Source: Piromyces finnis
Taxonomy: Eukaryota; Neocallimastigomycota; Neocallimastigomycetes; Neocallimastigales; Neocallimastigaceae
NCBI GenBank assembly: GCA_002104945.1
Contig: MCFH01000084.1
Location: forward strand, 95,191-159,190
DNA length: 64,000 nucleotides
Reading direction: 5' to 3'
The position numbers and the translations under genes were made by a program. This document shows positions 20,843 through 30,763 of this stretch, one piece after another. The notes below the pieces were generated by a model. That model ran no database searches. It was given only the letters and a program-made list of their open reading frames with translations, and was not told the DNA's origin. Numbering within the stretch: position 1 is the first letter of the stretch; every line of letters begins with the position of its first letter.

Positions 20843-21128
20843 AAATTAAAATAGTCATGTAATTACGTGACTAAAATAATTGAGGCGTAAGTAAATTCAC
20901 AAGATAAAATAAATTAAGTGATAGCATAAATTTATTTTATTAATTTAAATACTTAAAAAACATAAAATTATAACATAATTTTTTGTTATGTAAATAATTT
21001 CTTTTATTTATTATTTATTATTTTTATTTATAATATTTTATATTTTATATTTATTTTATTATATTTTTATTATACTTTAATAAATATTTTTATACTAGTT
21101 ATTATATATTTATTAATTAAACAAACAA
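20843..21128 (+). repeat. Direct duplication, unit 2
   Basis: Partner of 20464-20752. Its palindrome GTCATGTAATTACGTGAC has a single mismatched pair; ACGTGAC-type words are typical bZIP-binding cores, but there is no direct evidence of function. Confidence 0.8.
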
Positions 21129-23020
21129 AATATAGTTTATACTTATTAAAAGATGTATAAATGTATTATTATTTCTTGTAATTAATTCTTTGCTTCTTTG
21201 TTATATTATAGCCAAATTTATATTTAATAAAATTAATTTTAAAAACATTAATACATAAAGTTTCCCCCTAAAAAGGAAATAGAACCGAGTTATATCAAAG
21301 ATATATAAATGTATTTATTATTTCATTTATATTTAATTCTTTTATTGCCAAATGATAATATTTAATAAAAATTAATTTAAAAATTTATACAAAAAAATCA
21401 CACATGGGTGACAAAGATAAAAAAGTAAATATTTTAAAATAAAAAATGGGAGAAACTTTCTTACCAAAGTAAACTATTAAAGGGAGATGTGATAAATAAA
21501 ATTATACTTTTGTTTTTGTTGATTTTTATTGAAAGTAGTAAAAGATGGTAAAAGAGTAATATTTTTTGGGTTTATTTGTTATATTTTCTATTATACTAAA
21601 ATCTAATTATAAATTTTTATTTATTTTCATTCTTCCATCTTTAATAATTTCCATTTTAGAAAGATGTTATAAAATGGAATAAAAATATAAAAACTTTATT
21701 TAATAATATAATTAAATATTACTATAAATGTTATATAAGCATAGATTAAAGTAAGATTAGAATAGATTATAATGTAGTTATATTTTAAATCATGTGATAT
21801 ATAAAGTGATATATGTTTCTTTTATGTTGTATTAAGAACAATAATATTATATTTTTCTCAGTTTATTATATTAAGTGAAAATATATTATAATTTGATATA
21901 AAATGAACATAAAAACCTTAATTAATAATATTGTGATATAAATTTTATTAATAAATAATTTTATTAATAAAGTTAACAAAAAGAAAAAGTTCCATTTTAA
22001 AGTTATATAATAAGATGTAAGGACATGTGATAATAAAAATAAAATAAAATAAATAAAAAAATAACTATCTCTACAACACGTAGACATTACGTTTACAATA
22101 CTTTTAATATTTTATGTTTTTATAAGTTAGTCACACAAATATAATTAATATCAAAATAATAATGTAGTTTTTAGTACATTTCATTTAGTACATTAATGTA
22201 TTTATCATATTTTATAATCATGTGATAAATTAAATGATACGGGTTAATTTTATGTAGAAAGAATTAAACTTTAAATAATATATGTTTTATTAATAATTTT
22301 ATTTATTACGTTCCAACTAAAAAGTTCTGTCGTTGTCAAATATTAAAATTCTAACTAAAACAAGAAGTCCTTTTTAATAATATTTATTCTAATCTATTTA
22401 TACTAATGAGGCTTACTTTATAATTAATTGTCCAATTATAAGGCTGGAACTATATGGATTCTACATCTACATTATTCCTTTACAGTACATGATATTACAT
22501 TTGTCATACATTTTCATTACATTCTTGTACATTGTAGAAACAATTAATATTATAATAAAACTATATAAATTTAATATTAGGAAAAATTACTAATATAATA
22601 ATATGTTCAAGTCACATATTATTTTTATATCATAAAGTATTTAAATTATAGCATTTAATATTAACAGATAAGCAAACAAATTTTATAGTTAAATTAGTAG
22701 AAAATATAATAAATAAACCTTTATTTAAGAATATGATAGTTAGTAAAAGATATTCTTACGATCATATAATATTAAGTATTTTAATAATTTATAAATAAAG
22801 TATATAAGTCATCCCACAAATCTTGAGTGTATTGAACCGAGTTGTATCAAATTAAAAGTAACTTTTCTTACCTAATAATTTCACTTCTATAATTATTTAT
22901 ATATTTTCATATTAATTATAAAACATAAATAATTTTATATTATAAAATTCCAATAACTAAATATAATTGAATATCAATTATATAATATATTTTATTCATA
23001 ATATATGGGTAATAATTAAA

Positions 23021-23162
23021 CACTAAATTATTTGATTTTACTTTTCATTAAATATTTAAATTGGTAAAAAATTTGAATCAAGAATGTCGACACCAGAAAG
23101 CTTGTGAATAGTATTTTTACATGATGTAGAGTGATTCAGTCTCTTACAAGAAATAATACATT
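23021..23162 (-). mobile_element. Isolated piece of LINE family A leader
   Basis: About 140 bp almost identical to the family A leader (compare about 14335-14475), including GTCGACACCAGAAAGCTTGT and the CATGATGTAGAGTG block. It has neither ORF, monomers, 3' UTR nor poly(A), and no flanking duplication is visible. It lies about 560 bp from the 3' end of the second transporter gene. Low divergence makes it young compared with the other isolated LINE debris in the block. Confidence 0.85.
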
Positions 23163-23718
23163 AAAGATAATAGATATAATAATTTCAAAAGATATTTTAT
23201 TTATAATTTCATTTTTAAATACTGGAAACATTCAAAATAATATCATTTATAGAAAAGCAACTACAACAGCATTTACTCATTATACTACTAACCAGATTTT
23301 TAAAAAATAAGACTTATATCATAATTAATACAAAACACATTATTATATATTTTTAATAATTACTATATTTTATTATTTTATTATATATAATATTACCATT
23401 ATAAAATATATATTTTTAATTAATATTATTATTTTATTTTTATTATATTTATTTAAAATATCTTAATAATAGTCTATAATATATAATATATTATATTTTA
23501 TCTTTTTAATAATATTTAACATTACATTACTTTTTTTTTTTTTGTTATTTACATTTTTCATTATTCTTATTAATTTAAACTAATTTAAATGATTTAATTT
23601 TTTATTATTATTTTCTATCATTATATTCATCATTATTAAACTAATTTAAATTTAAGTTAATTTAAGCATTTTTTTAGTTGCTTTATGATCATTTCATTCA
23701 TACATTTATGCGATAAAT
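23163..23718. other. AT-rich spacer
   Basis: No gene seen. The last ~80 bases correspond to the 3' flank shared with the first transporter gene. Confidence 0.7.
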
Positions 23719-25158
23719 TTATGCGTCATCAGCCTTGTGGTTACGCTTTTCAATTTCCTTGTTGATTTCATCAATCTTTTCATCAGTTAATGAATAGAAG
23801 GAAATGATAATCATCATAACAATCATTAAAATAGCTGGAATAATAGCAACATTCCAACGAATACATTCCTTAGTAGAATCGGCTTGGTGCTTCATCTTGT
23901 AGAACCAACCAACGGAAGTATTGTGGATATTCATACAACAGAAAGCAGTAACGAAGTAGAAAGCAATAACACGTAATGGTCCGTTACGAATAAATTCAAT
24001 CCATAAATCACTAACCTTAACATTTTCAGTTTCCTTGTCTTCCATAACAACACGTTCCTTAGACTTAACGAAACAGAATACAAGAAGTAAGAAACCAACA
24101 ACAGCGTAAAGAATCATAGCAGAGAACCAAGCCTTTGAATCAGTAGTATAACCACTACCACCATCCTTAGCTTCAAGGTCTGCATCGTAGTGGAAGAAGT
24201 AAAGGAGCCATCCTGGAATAGCACCACCAAGAGCAAAACCGGCCTTGAAGAAAATACCAGTAAGAGCATTGATAATACCGGCAATACGACGACCAGTAGT
24301 ATATTCAGCATAAGAAATAACTTCTGGAACAATAGCCCACATGTAACCAGTAACAGTGGTAAGACCAGTTGACTTGATAAAGTTGGCAACTAACATCCAG
24401 ACGCTCTTATCAGAGTCGGCAAGACCCATTCTACTGAAGATGTATAATAAGGCATAACCGATAATACCAATGACACCAAAGGAATAGAATAATCCCTTCT
24501 TACCAGTGAACTTCTTAATGTATGGAACAAATGGCATGATGACAAAACCTGGAAGAGCACCAATAAAGTTGAATAAAACAACATTCCAATCAATAGCTTG
24601 TTTGGAGAAGAGACCAGCAACAATTGGGAAACCAGTCCAGACAAATAAACCACCAATGTTAGCCATAGTCATACGAATAGAGGTAAGAACTGTAATTTCT
24701 TGAGTATCTCTAGTCATTGAAGCATTTAAGGCACCGTATGGAACGTTAGTAAGAGTGTAACACATTTGTAATAAAGTGTAGGTAATAGCGGCGTAAGTAA
24801 TACTACCCTTGAAAATATCCCAGTAACAAAGAATAGCAAGAACACATAATGGGAAACCAGCTGTTACTAAATAGGAACGGTACTTACCCCAACGTGGGTT
24901 GTGCTTATCAACAAAGGCACCAACAAATGGATCCCAAATAACATCAAGTAAACGAACAATAAGCATAAGTGCACCTGATACAGCTGTTGCCTTCTTTGAA
25001 TCATTACCAATAATATATACATTAGTGTAGTAGAATGCAATGAAACCACTAACATTTTGGTAAATAAAGTTTTGTGCCATATCACCAGCACCATAACCAA
25101 TTCTGGTTAACCATGAAAGCTTGAAAAAGCCATTGGCTTCGTCCTTTACTGTACTCAT
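23719..25158 (-). CDS. GPH-family pentoside/xyloside:cation symporter (copy 2)
   Basis: 479 residues, the paralogue of the gene at 15785-17224, in the same orientation 7.9 kb away. It has the same family signature (DPFVGAFVDKHNPRWGKYR, about 76-94), about 12 membrane segments and the same short cytosolic tails. Only V67I, N331K and N340D differ, the last two in a loop of polar residues. Protein and DNA are nearly identical across the gene while the spacers beyond the immediate flanks are unrelated, pointing to recent duplication followed by fast spacer change, or to gene conversion. No intron; first ATG used. Xylose/xyloside import is inferred from xylulokinase, xylose isomerase and GH43 nearby. 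Confidence 0.9.
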   Translation of the reverse strand: MSTVKDEANGFFKLSWLTRIGYGAGDMAQNFIYQNVSGFIAFYYTNVYIIGNDSKKATAVSGALMLIVRLLDVIWDPFVGAFVDKHNPRWGKYRSYLVTAGFPLCVLAILCYWDIFKGSITYAAITYTLLQMCYTLTNVPYGALNASMTRDTQEITVLTSIRMTMANIGGLFVWTGFPIVAGLFSKQAIDWNVVLFNFIGALPGFVIMPFVPYIKKFTGKKGLFYSFGVIGIIGYALLYIFSRMGLADSDKSVWMLVANFIKSTGLTTVTGYMWAIVPEVISYAEYTTGRRIAGIINALTGIFFKAGFALGGAIPGWLLYFFHYDADLEAKDGGSGYTTDSKAWFSAMILYAVVGFLLLVFCFVKSKERVVMEDKETENVKVSDLWIEFIRNGPLRVIAFYFVTAFCCMNIHNTSVGWFYKMKHQADSTKECIRWNVAIIPAILMIVMMIIISFYSLTDEKIDEINKEIEKRNHKADDA

Positions 25159-26270
25159 TTTTTTTTCTTAAATTAACTTAAATGTAAAACTATTAGTTTA
25201 AAATTTAACTTTTTTTTAATTATTTTATATACTACTTAAATTATTTTATTTTTTTAAATATTAAGTAATTATATTACTTATTATTTATGTTTTTTAAAAT
25301 TCAGTCTTCTTTTTTCGCTTTTATACATTTCAACTGTTGTATAATTTTATTTAATAATTTTATTAAAAAACAATAACAAAAAATAATATTTAATTTTTAT
25401 TATAAATTTAAATTAAATATATATTGTATTTATATTAATAATTAATTTATATAATGTAATTATAATAATATTTAATTTATATTGTATTACATAGGAATAG
25501 TAAACTTACATTGTACTACATATTAAAATTTACACATTAATATAATAAATTAAGATATTTTTAATATAGAAATTTTTAAAATAAAAAAGTAATAATGTGG
25601 AGTTTAATATTATAATACCAAAAAACAAAAGTACAAAAGTTAAATTTAAGGAACATATTAAAATATTCTAAATATATAATGTATACAATGTCTATATTTA
25701 TAGAAAAAGTTTATTGTATTAAAAGTATTAATTAATATTTTGTAGATGGTAGATGGAAATGATTTTTTGATAGATTGCACAAAAAATGTAATATAAAATA
25801 ATATATAAATAAAAATATAGAATATATAAAACAATAATTAGATTTAATCTAAAATTCTATTTATCATTTATTATTATCTTTTTAATATTATCATAAATAA
25901 AAGATAAATAGAATATTAATTAGTAAAGTGTATAATGTACATAAAATTAATATGCCTTCGTTTATAATTTGTTAATAATGATATGCATTTATGCCTATTT
26001 AAATTTGAACTATTTTTATATTTTTTCTATGACATGAATGATGAAATGATAAAATGATGCATGACATATCATTTCATAAATACTTGAATCATAGGGGTTA
26101 AGTATAATTAAACTTTATCACATTATTTATAAAATAAAATATAATTATAACAATATCAAATTAAGTTATATTTATATAAGATTCTAATACTTTTACCTTT
26201 TTTATATTATTTTTTAATTTATTATATATTACTACTAACAAAGATATTATAATGCAAATGATGGTTATCA
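25159..26270. other. AT-rich spacer with shared promoter flank
   Basis: The first ~180 bases are the upstream flank of the second transporter and are related to 17225-17400. The rest shows no coding signal. Confidence 0.6.
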
Positions 26271-26602
26271 AAGCGGTTAAATTAGATATTTGTAATTATT
26301 TTAATATTGTTAATTAAAGAAATTGTTTTATTTTTACAATAAATAATTTTTAAATAATAATTAGATTGAAATAGGCAAAATAATAAAAAAAAATGAACTA
26401 TTTTAATATTGAATAGAAATTTTATTATTAGATTTAAAGCGGTTAAATTAGATATTTGTAATTATTTTAATATTGTTAATTAAAGAAATTGTTTTATTTT
26501 TACAATAAATAATTTTTAAATAATAATTAGATTGAAATAGGCAAAATAATAAAAAAAAATGAACTATTTTAATATTGAATAGAAATTTTATTATTAGATT
26601 TT
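26271..26602. repeat. Two tandem 166-bp units
   Basis: A unit beginning AAGCGGTTAAATTAGATATT is present twice in tandem (26271 and 26437). The units look identical, so the duplication is recent or conserved by conversion. No ORF. Confidence 0.9.
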
Positions 26603-27129
26603 AAGATTTTTATTAATTAAATTTCAAACATTGATTATATGATTATATTTAATTATATATTAAAATATTTAATAATTATTATAATTAAATATGTATAATT
26701 GAAATGTTCAAAAAAGTTAAAAAAAAGTTTCTTGAAAGTAATTGAAAAATATTATTAACTAAATATCTTTCTTAGCTTTATACTCATGAGAAAAATGCAA
26801 AATATGGAAAAGCCAGTATTGTCTTTAAAATCATTTATATAAATGAATGGGATAACCTTGATATATTATAAATCGCTACTATTTTAAACTCAAAATTGCA
26901 GTATATAACTTAGATTAAAATTGATGGGTTTATTCATAATTATTTCACATATATTAATACTGAAAGGCATTTTATTTAAATTATCAGTAATCATCACATA
27001 AATGTTTATTCCCTATTCGATTTTTTTTTTAAAGGTGTAAGGTTAAAAAAAAAAAAGCAAACATAAGTAACTTTTTCTTTGAAAAAGTTTATCTGATAGA
27101 TATAAATAGATTACTGTGTTCTTCTATAT

Positions 27130-27354
27130 TTATTGAAAATAGTTATAAAACATTTGATTAATGTTCTTTCTTAAGTTCTTGATTGCGAAAGGTAGCTTTA
27201 AAAATTCAATTGGGATACTGTCAGGACTGGAAGCTTTATTACTCTTTATAAAAAGAAATGTATCTCTACTCTTTTCAATAACTTTTTTAAATAAATAATT
27301 AATTAATGAATATGTCATTTTTTTAGATTTGTAAAATATTTGTTCTGTTTTCAA
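27130..27354 (-). pseudogene. Decayed LINE reverse transcriptase fragment
   Basis: A 74-codon minus-strand frame containing FIKSNKASSPDSIPIEFLKL, which lines up with NYKASGPDGIPIEFYKAL at the start of the family A reverse transcriptase. Nothing else of the RT can be followed on either side. It is strongly diverged, so an old insertion or a third family. Confidence 0.7.
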
Positions 27355-27550
27355 TCTGTATTACATTTTAAGTGAAATTGGCTACTAACATTTCAGTTAT
27401 ATTTTTTATTCAATTGTTATTCTATTTTTGATAAAATAATTTTTGGTGAAATAGTATTTTATACTATTTTATTGTAACATATTTTAGCGTGTATTTTTAT
27501 ATATCATATTGATATATTATTTAATAATTCTATAGGTATGTTTTTTATTT

Positions 27551-27914
27551 AAAGAATTTTCTTAGTACATTCAACAGTACTTTTATTATTTAATTTCTTT
27601 AATGGAGCAACTGTGTTTTGCTTTTTTGACTACCATTATTATGTATCTTAAGAACTTTCTTAGTACATTCAACAGTACTTTTATTATTTAATTTCTTTAA
27701 TGGAGCAACTGTGTTTTGCTTTTTTGACTACCATTATTATGTATCTTAAGAACTTTCTTAGTACATTCAACAGTACTTTTATTATTTTATTTCTTTCATG
27801 GAGCAACTGTGTTTTGCTTTTTTGACTACCATTATTATGTATCTTAAGAACTTTCTTAGTACATTCAACAGTACTTTTATTATTTTATTTCTTCCATGCT
27901 TTTCTGGCTACTGC
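27551..27914. repeat. Tandem array of a 98-bp unit (about 3.7 copies)
   Basis: CTTAGTACATTCAACAGTAC recurs at 27561, 27659, 27757 and 27855, an exact 98-bp period. Units include TGGAGCAACTGTGTTTTGC and are nearly identical; the last is cut short and passes into an (ATT)n run. Spacing and unit size do not fit a CRISPR array. Confidence 0.92.

Positions 27915-27940
<26 letters not shown>
27915..27940. repeat. (ATT)n microsatellite
   Basis: Perfect trinucleotide run directly following the 98-bp array. Confidence 0.9.
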
Positions 27941-27945
<5 letters not shown>

Positions 27946-28254
27946 CTTAATGTTTATTCATATTTATTAAATATTCGTTTCGCTATTATACCAATAAATA
28001 AGGATAAATTTAATTATTTATTTTTTTTATTATATTACATTATATGATTTATATAATTAAAATAAAATATTTATTTCTGTTAGTCAAATCAAAAGGTATG
28101 ATTTAAAATCATTTAATGTTAGTTTTTTGTTGTGCTATGCTATAGATTTTATATATATAAATTTTGGTAATATATAATTAAATTTATTAATAAAAAATAA
28201 AATATATAAAAATTAAAATGAAATATAAATTAATAAAAGAAAACTACATAGTGA

Positions 28255-28620
28255 GTAAAGAGGACGAATGAGCCTCTAATTCTTTCCATTCCTTGATGAT
28301 AATTCTTGTATATTATAATTATCATTTAATTCTATATCAGAATTTATGAATGCAATTGATTAAGGTAAGAAATAATACAATTATAGTTTTTCCATTTGTT
28401 GTAATACCTAATCTGAGCTAATAAGCATTTTACCAATAACGGAGAACTATTCAAATCTTTTTGAAATGGAATATAAAAATGGAAATGATACATCTTTGAA
28501 AATTTTTTTATTTTAACAGCATTTAAAATTATAATACATATTATAAAAAAAAAAAATTAAAAAATAAAAAATAAAAAAAAAATATACGTTTAAATAAAAC
28601 TTTGAGAACTATCGTTAACT
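28255..28620 (-). mobile_element. Ancient family A LINE debris
   Basis: Three short segments resemble family A in order: the C-terminal coding region (TTCTTTCCATTCC), the post-RT coding region (AATACAATTATAGTTTTTCC, ATTCAAATCTTTTTGAAAT) and, after a T-rich stretch, the 3' UTR (AACAGCAT...AAAATTATAATACAT, GTTTAAATAAA). All are much more diverged than the copies in the flanking stacks and separated by deletions, so LINE activity here is old as well as recent. Confidence 0.75.
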
Positions 28621-29278
28621 CAATAACTATTTAAACTATAATAATTATTCAAACTTTAATGAATTATCATACAATATTTATAAATATTATTCCTTCCAAT
28701 ATAATTTATAATATTAATAAGATCATTAAATCATATTACTACTTAAATAATAATAAAAAAAAGAAAATCTAAACTTTTAATACATTTTTTAAATATTTTT
28801 TTCAAACACGATATTTAAAACATCAACATCCTTAAAAAATTTTATTTTTTAATTTTTAATTTTTATTTATTTTATTTATTTTATTTATTTATATTATTTT
28901 GTTTATTTTATTTTACTTATTTTATTTACTTACTTGCTTATTATTTATTTATAGTTTTATTTATTCCTTTACTTATTTATTTATTTGTTTATTTACTTAT
29001 TTTTTTTTAAAAAAAAAAAAAAGAAATACAGCATCTTTACATTTTTCTGATGATTAATTAATAAACAAGACTATTCCAAATACTTTTCATATATAAACTT
29101 AATTTATACCAATTAAGTAGTGTTTTTGGTTAATCTTTAAAATGCTGTAAATTATATATATATATATATATTATATTCCTTTCAAACTAATGCCCACACA
29201 TTTGTTATGAACATTGTTTTTAACAGAATTTTTTTTAAATTATAATAACTTGTATTTTAAATTTTATACATCAAAAAT
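28621..29278. other. AT-rich spacer with TTTA-rich low-complexity tract
   Basis: No gene seen. 28855-29010 is an irregular TTTA/TTTTA repeat with strong T bias on the plus strand, followed by A-runs; a short (TA)n lies near 29160. This is the 3' side of xylulokinase. Confidence 0.6.
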
Positions 29279-30763
29279 CTATACATATAATGGAGAAAGA
29301 GTTTTAACAACCTTGCAGTATTCTTCGTAAGCCTTGTCATAGACAGCAACATTTTCGGCAATTGGGTTAGCGCTCTTTGATTCATCAAGCTTAATGTGTT
29401 CAGTGCAAAGCTTGACAATATCACATTCTCCCTTTTGGCTGTTAAGACACCATAAAGCTTGAACAGCACCACCAAGAGCAGCAGCTTCATCTAAAAGTGG
29501 AACTCTAATTGGAAGGTTCATGATATCAGCAGCAATTTGTCTCCAAAGTGGGGATTTAGAACCACCACCAATAAGACGAATTTCTTTTGGCTTGAAACCT
29601 AACTTACGGAAAGCATCTAATCCACCACGCATAGCGAATACAGCGGATTCGAAACTAGCACGAGTAATGTTAGCACGGTTGGTGTTAGCAGAGGTAAGAC
29701 CAGTAATGCTAGCACGACCATTTGGTAAGTTTGGAGTTCTTTCACCATTGAAGAATGGAATAACTAAAACACCTTCACTACCGCATGGAGATTTGGCAGC
29801 TTCTTCATTAAGTTGTTTAATATCCATTTGGAAAAGATCACGAACAAATTCAGTAGCAACAGTACAGTTCATGGTACAAAGTAATGGAAGCCAACCACCA
29901 GTAGAGGAACAGAAACCACTTAAACCGTTAGCTGGGTCAGCAATTGGCTTGTCACTGTAACCGTAAAGAGTACCAGAAGTACCCATAGACATAGTAAGGA
30001 AACCATCAGCAACAGTACCAGTACCGACGGCACCCATCATATTATCACCACCACCAGCAGAAACTGGAATATCGGCTGGAATACCATAAGCCTTAGCAGC
30101 TTCAGCATTAACCTTACCAGCTGGAGCACTTGGTTCAATTAACTTTGGAAGTAAACCTAAAAGCTTTGGATCAATAATATCACAAATCTTCTTTGACCAG
30201 CAACGGTTCTTAGAATCAAAGAGAGCAGTACCAGAGGCATCACCATATTCCATAACGTAATCACCAGTAAGTTTCCAGTTTAAGTAATCGTGTGGAAGCA
30301 TGATGTATTTTAAAGCATCAAAAGCTTCTGGCTTGTTACGCTTGAGCCAAAGGATCTTTGGAGCAGTAAAACCAGTAAGCATAAGGTTTCCAAGAGCATC
30401 AACAACTTCGTTTTCACCACCAGCAGCTTCAGTGATGATCTTACATTCTTCAACTGTTGAAGTATCACACCAAAGCTTGATGTTGTATAAGGCCTTACCA
30501 TCAGCACCAAGTGGAACAAAACCGTGTTGTTGTCCGGAAATACCAATAGCTTCAACAGTCTTTTTGTTTTCAGCACTGAGTTTACCGAAACAAACTTCTA
30601 AACCCTTATCAAACCATTCAGTAGTTTGTTCACGAGTACCATCACTTTCGGAAATTAATTCCATTGGGCAACTGGCAGTTTCAATAATTTCCTTCTTTTC
30701 ATAGTCGTATATAACGACTTTCATACTTTGTGTTCCAAGATCAATTCCAGCAACAGTTCTCAT
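29279..30763 (-). CDS. xylB: D-xylulokinase
   Basis: 494-residue FGGY-family sugar kinase that phosphorylates D-xylulose with ATP to xylulose 5-phosphate, feeding the pentose phosphate pathway in the cytosol. The N-terminal FGGY domain (about 1-245) has GIDLGTQSMK at 6-15 with Asp8, GQQHG around 78-82 and GGGDN with the likely catalytic base Asp240; the C-terminal FGGY domain (about 250-460) has GTSGT and the adenosine-contact loop LIGGGSKSPLWRQ near 397-409. I recognise it as very close to the Piromyces xylulokinase, also 494 residues. I chose the ATG giving MRTVAGID; an in-frame ATG 24 codons upstream (30835) would add a basic, Lys-rich extension unlike the family. Intron-free. Xylose isomerase is the next gene, transcribed divergently across a 4.1-kb spacer. 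Confidence 0.95.
   Translation of the reverse strand: MRTVAGIDLGTQSMKVVIYDYEKKEIIETASCPMELISESDGTREQTTEWFDKGLEVCFGKLSAENKKTVEAIGISGQQHGFVPLGADGKALYNIKLWCDTSTVEECKIITEAAGGENEVVDALGNLMLTGFTAPKILWLKRNKPEAFDALKYIMLPHDYLNWKLTGDYVMEYGDASGTALFDSKNRCWSKKICDIIDPKLLGLLPKLIEPSAPAGKVNAEAAKAYGIPADIPVSAGGGDNMMGAVGTGTVADGFLTMSMGTSGTLYGYSDKPIADPANGLSGFCSSTGGWLPLLCTMNCTVATEFVRDLFQMDIKQLNEEAAKSPCGSEGVLVIPFFNGERTPNLPNGRASITGLTSANTNRANITRASFESAVFAMRGGLDAFRKLGFKPKEIRLIGGGSKSPLWRQIAADIMNLPIRVPLLDEAAALGGAVQALWCLNSQKGECDIVKLCTEHIKLDESKSANPIAENVAVYDKAYEEYCKVVKTLSPLYV

Larger units (their letters stand above)
17401..23020. other. AT-rich intergenic region with several repeat families
   Basis: No gene is supported. 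The stretch up to about 19800 is featureless AT-rich sequence apart from a T-run near 19700. From 19800 to 23020 it contains a direct duplication, two inverted pairs and a recurring 18-bp motif, listed separately. The repeat-rich part looks like remains of an AT-rich element or repeated local rearrangement. Confidence 0.6.

Noticed and set aside
21866-22087. 73-codon minus-strand ORF
   Set aside because: Random AT-rich composition, no motif, no conserved start context.
27551-27914. CRISPR-like array
   Set aside because: Contiguous 98-bp units without unique spacers, in a eukaryotic genome.
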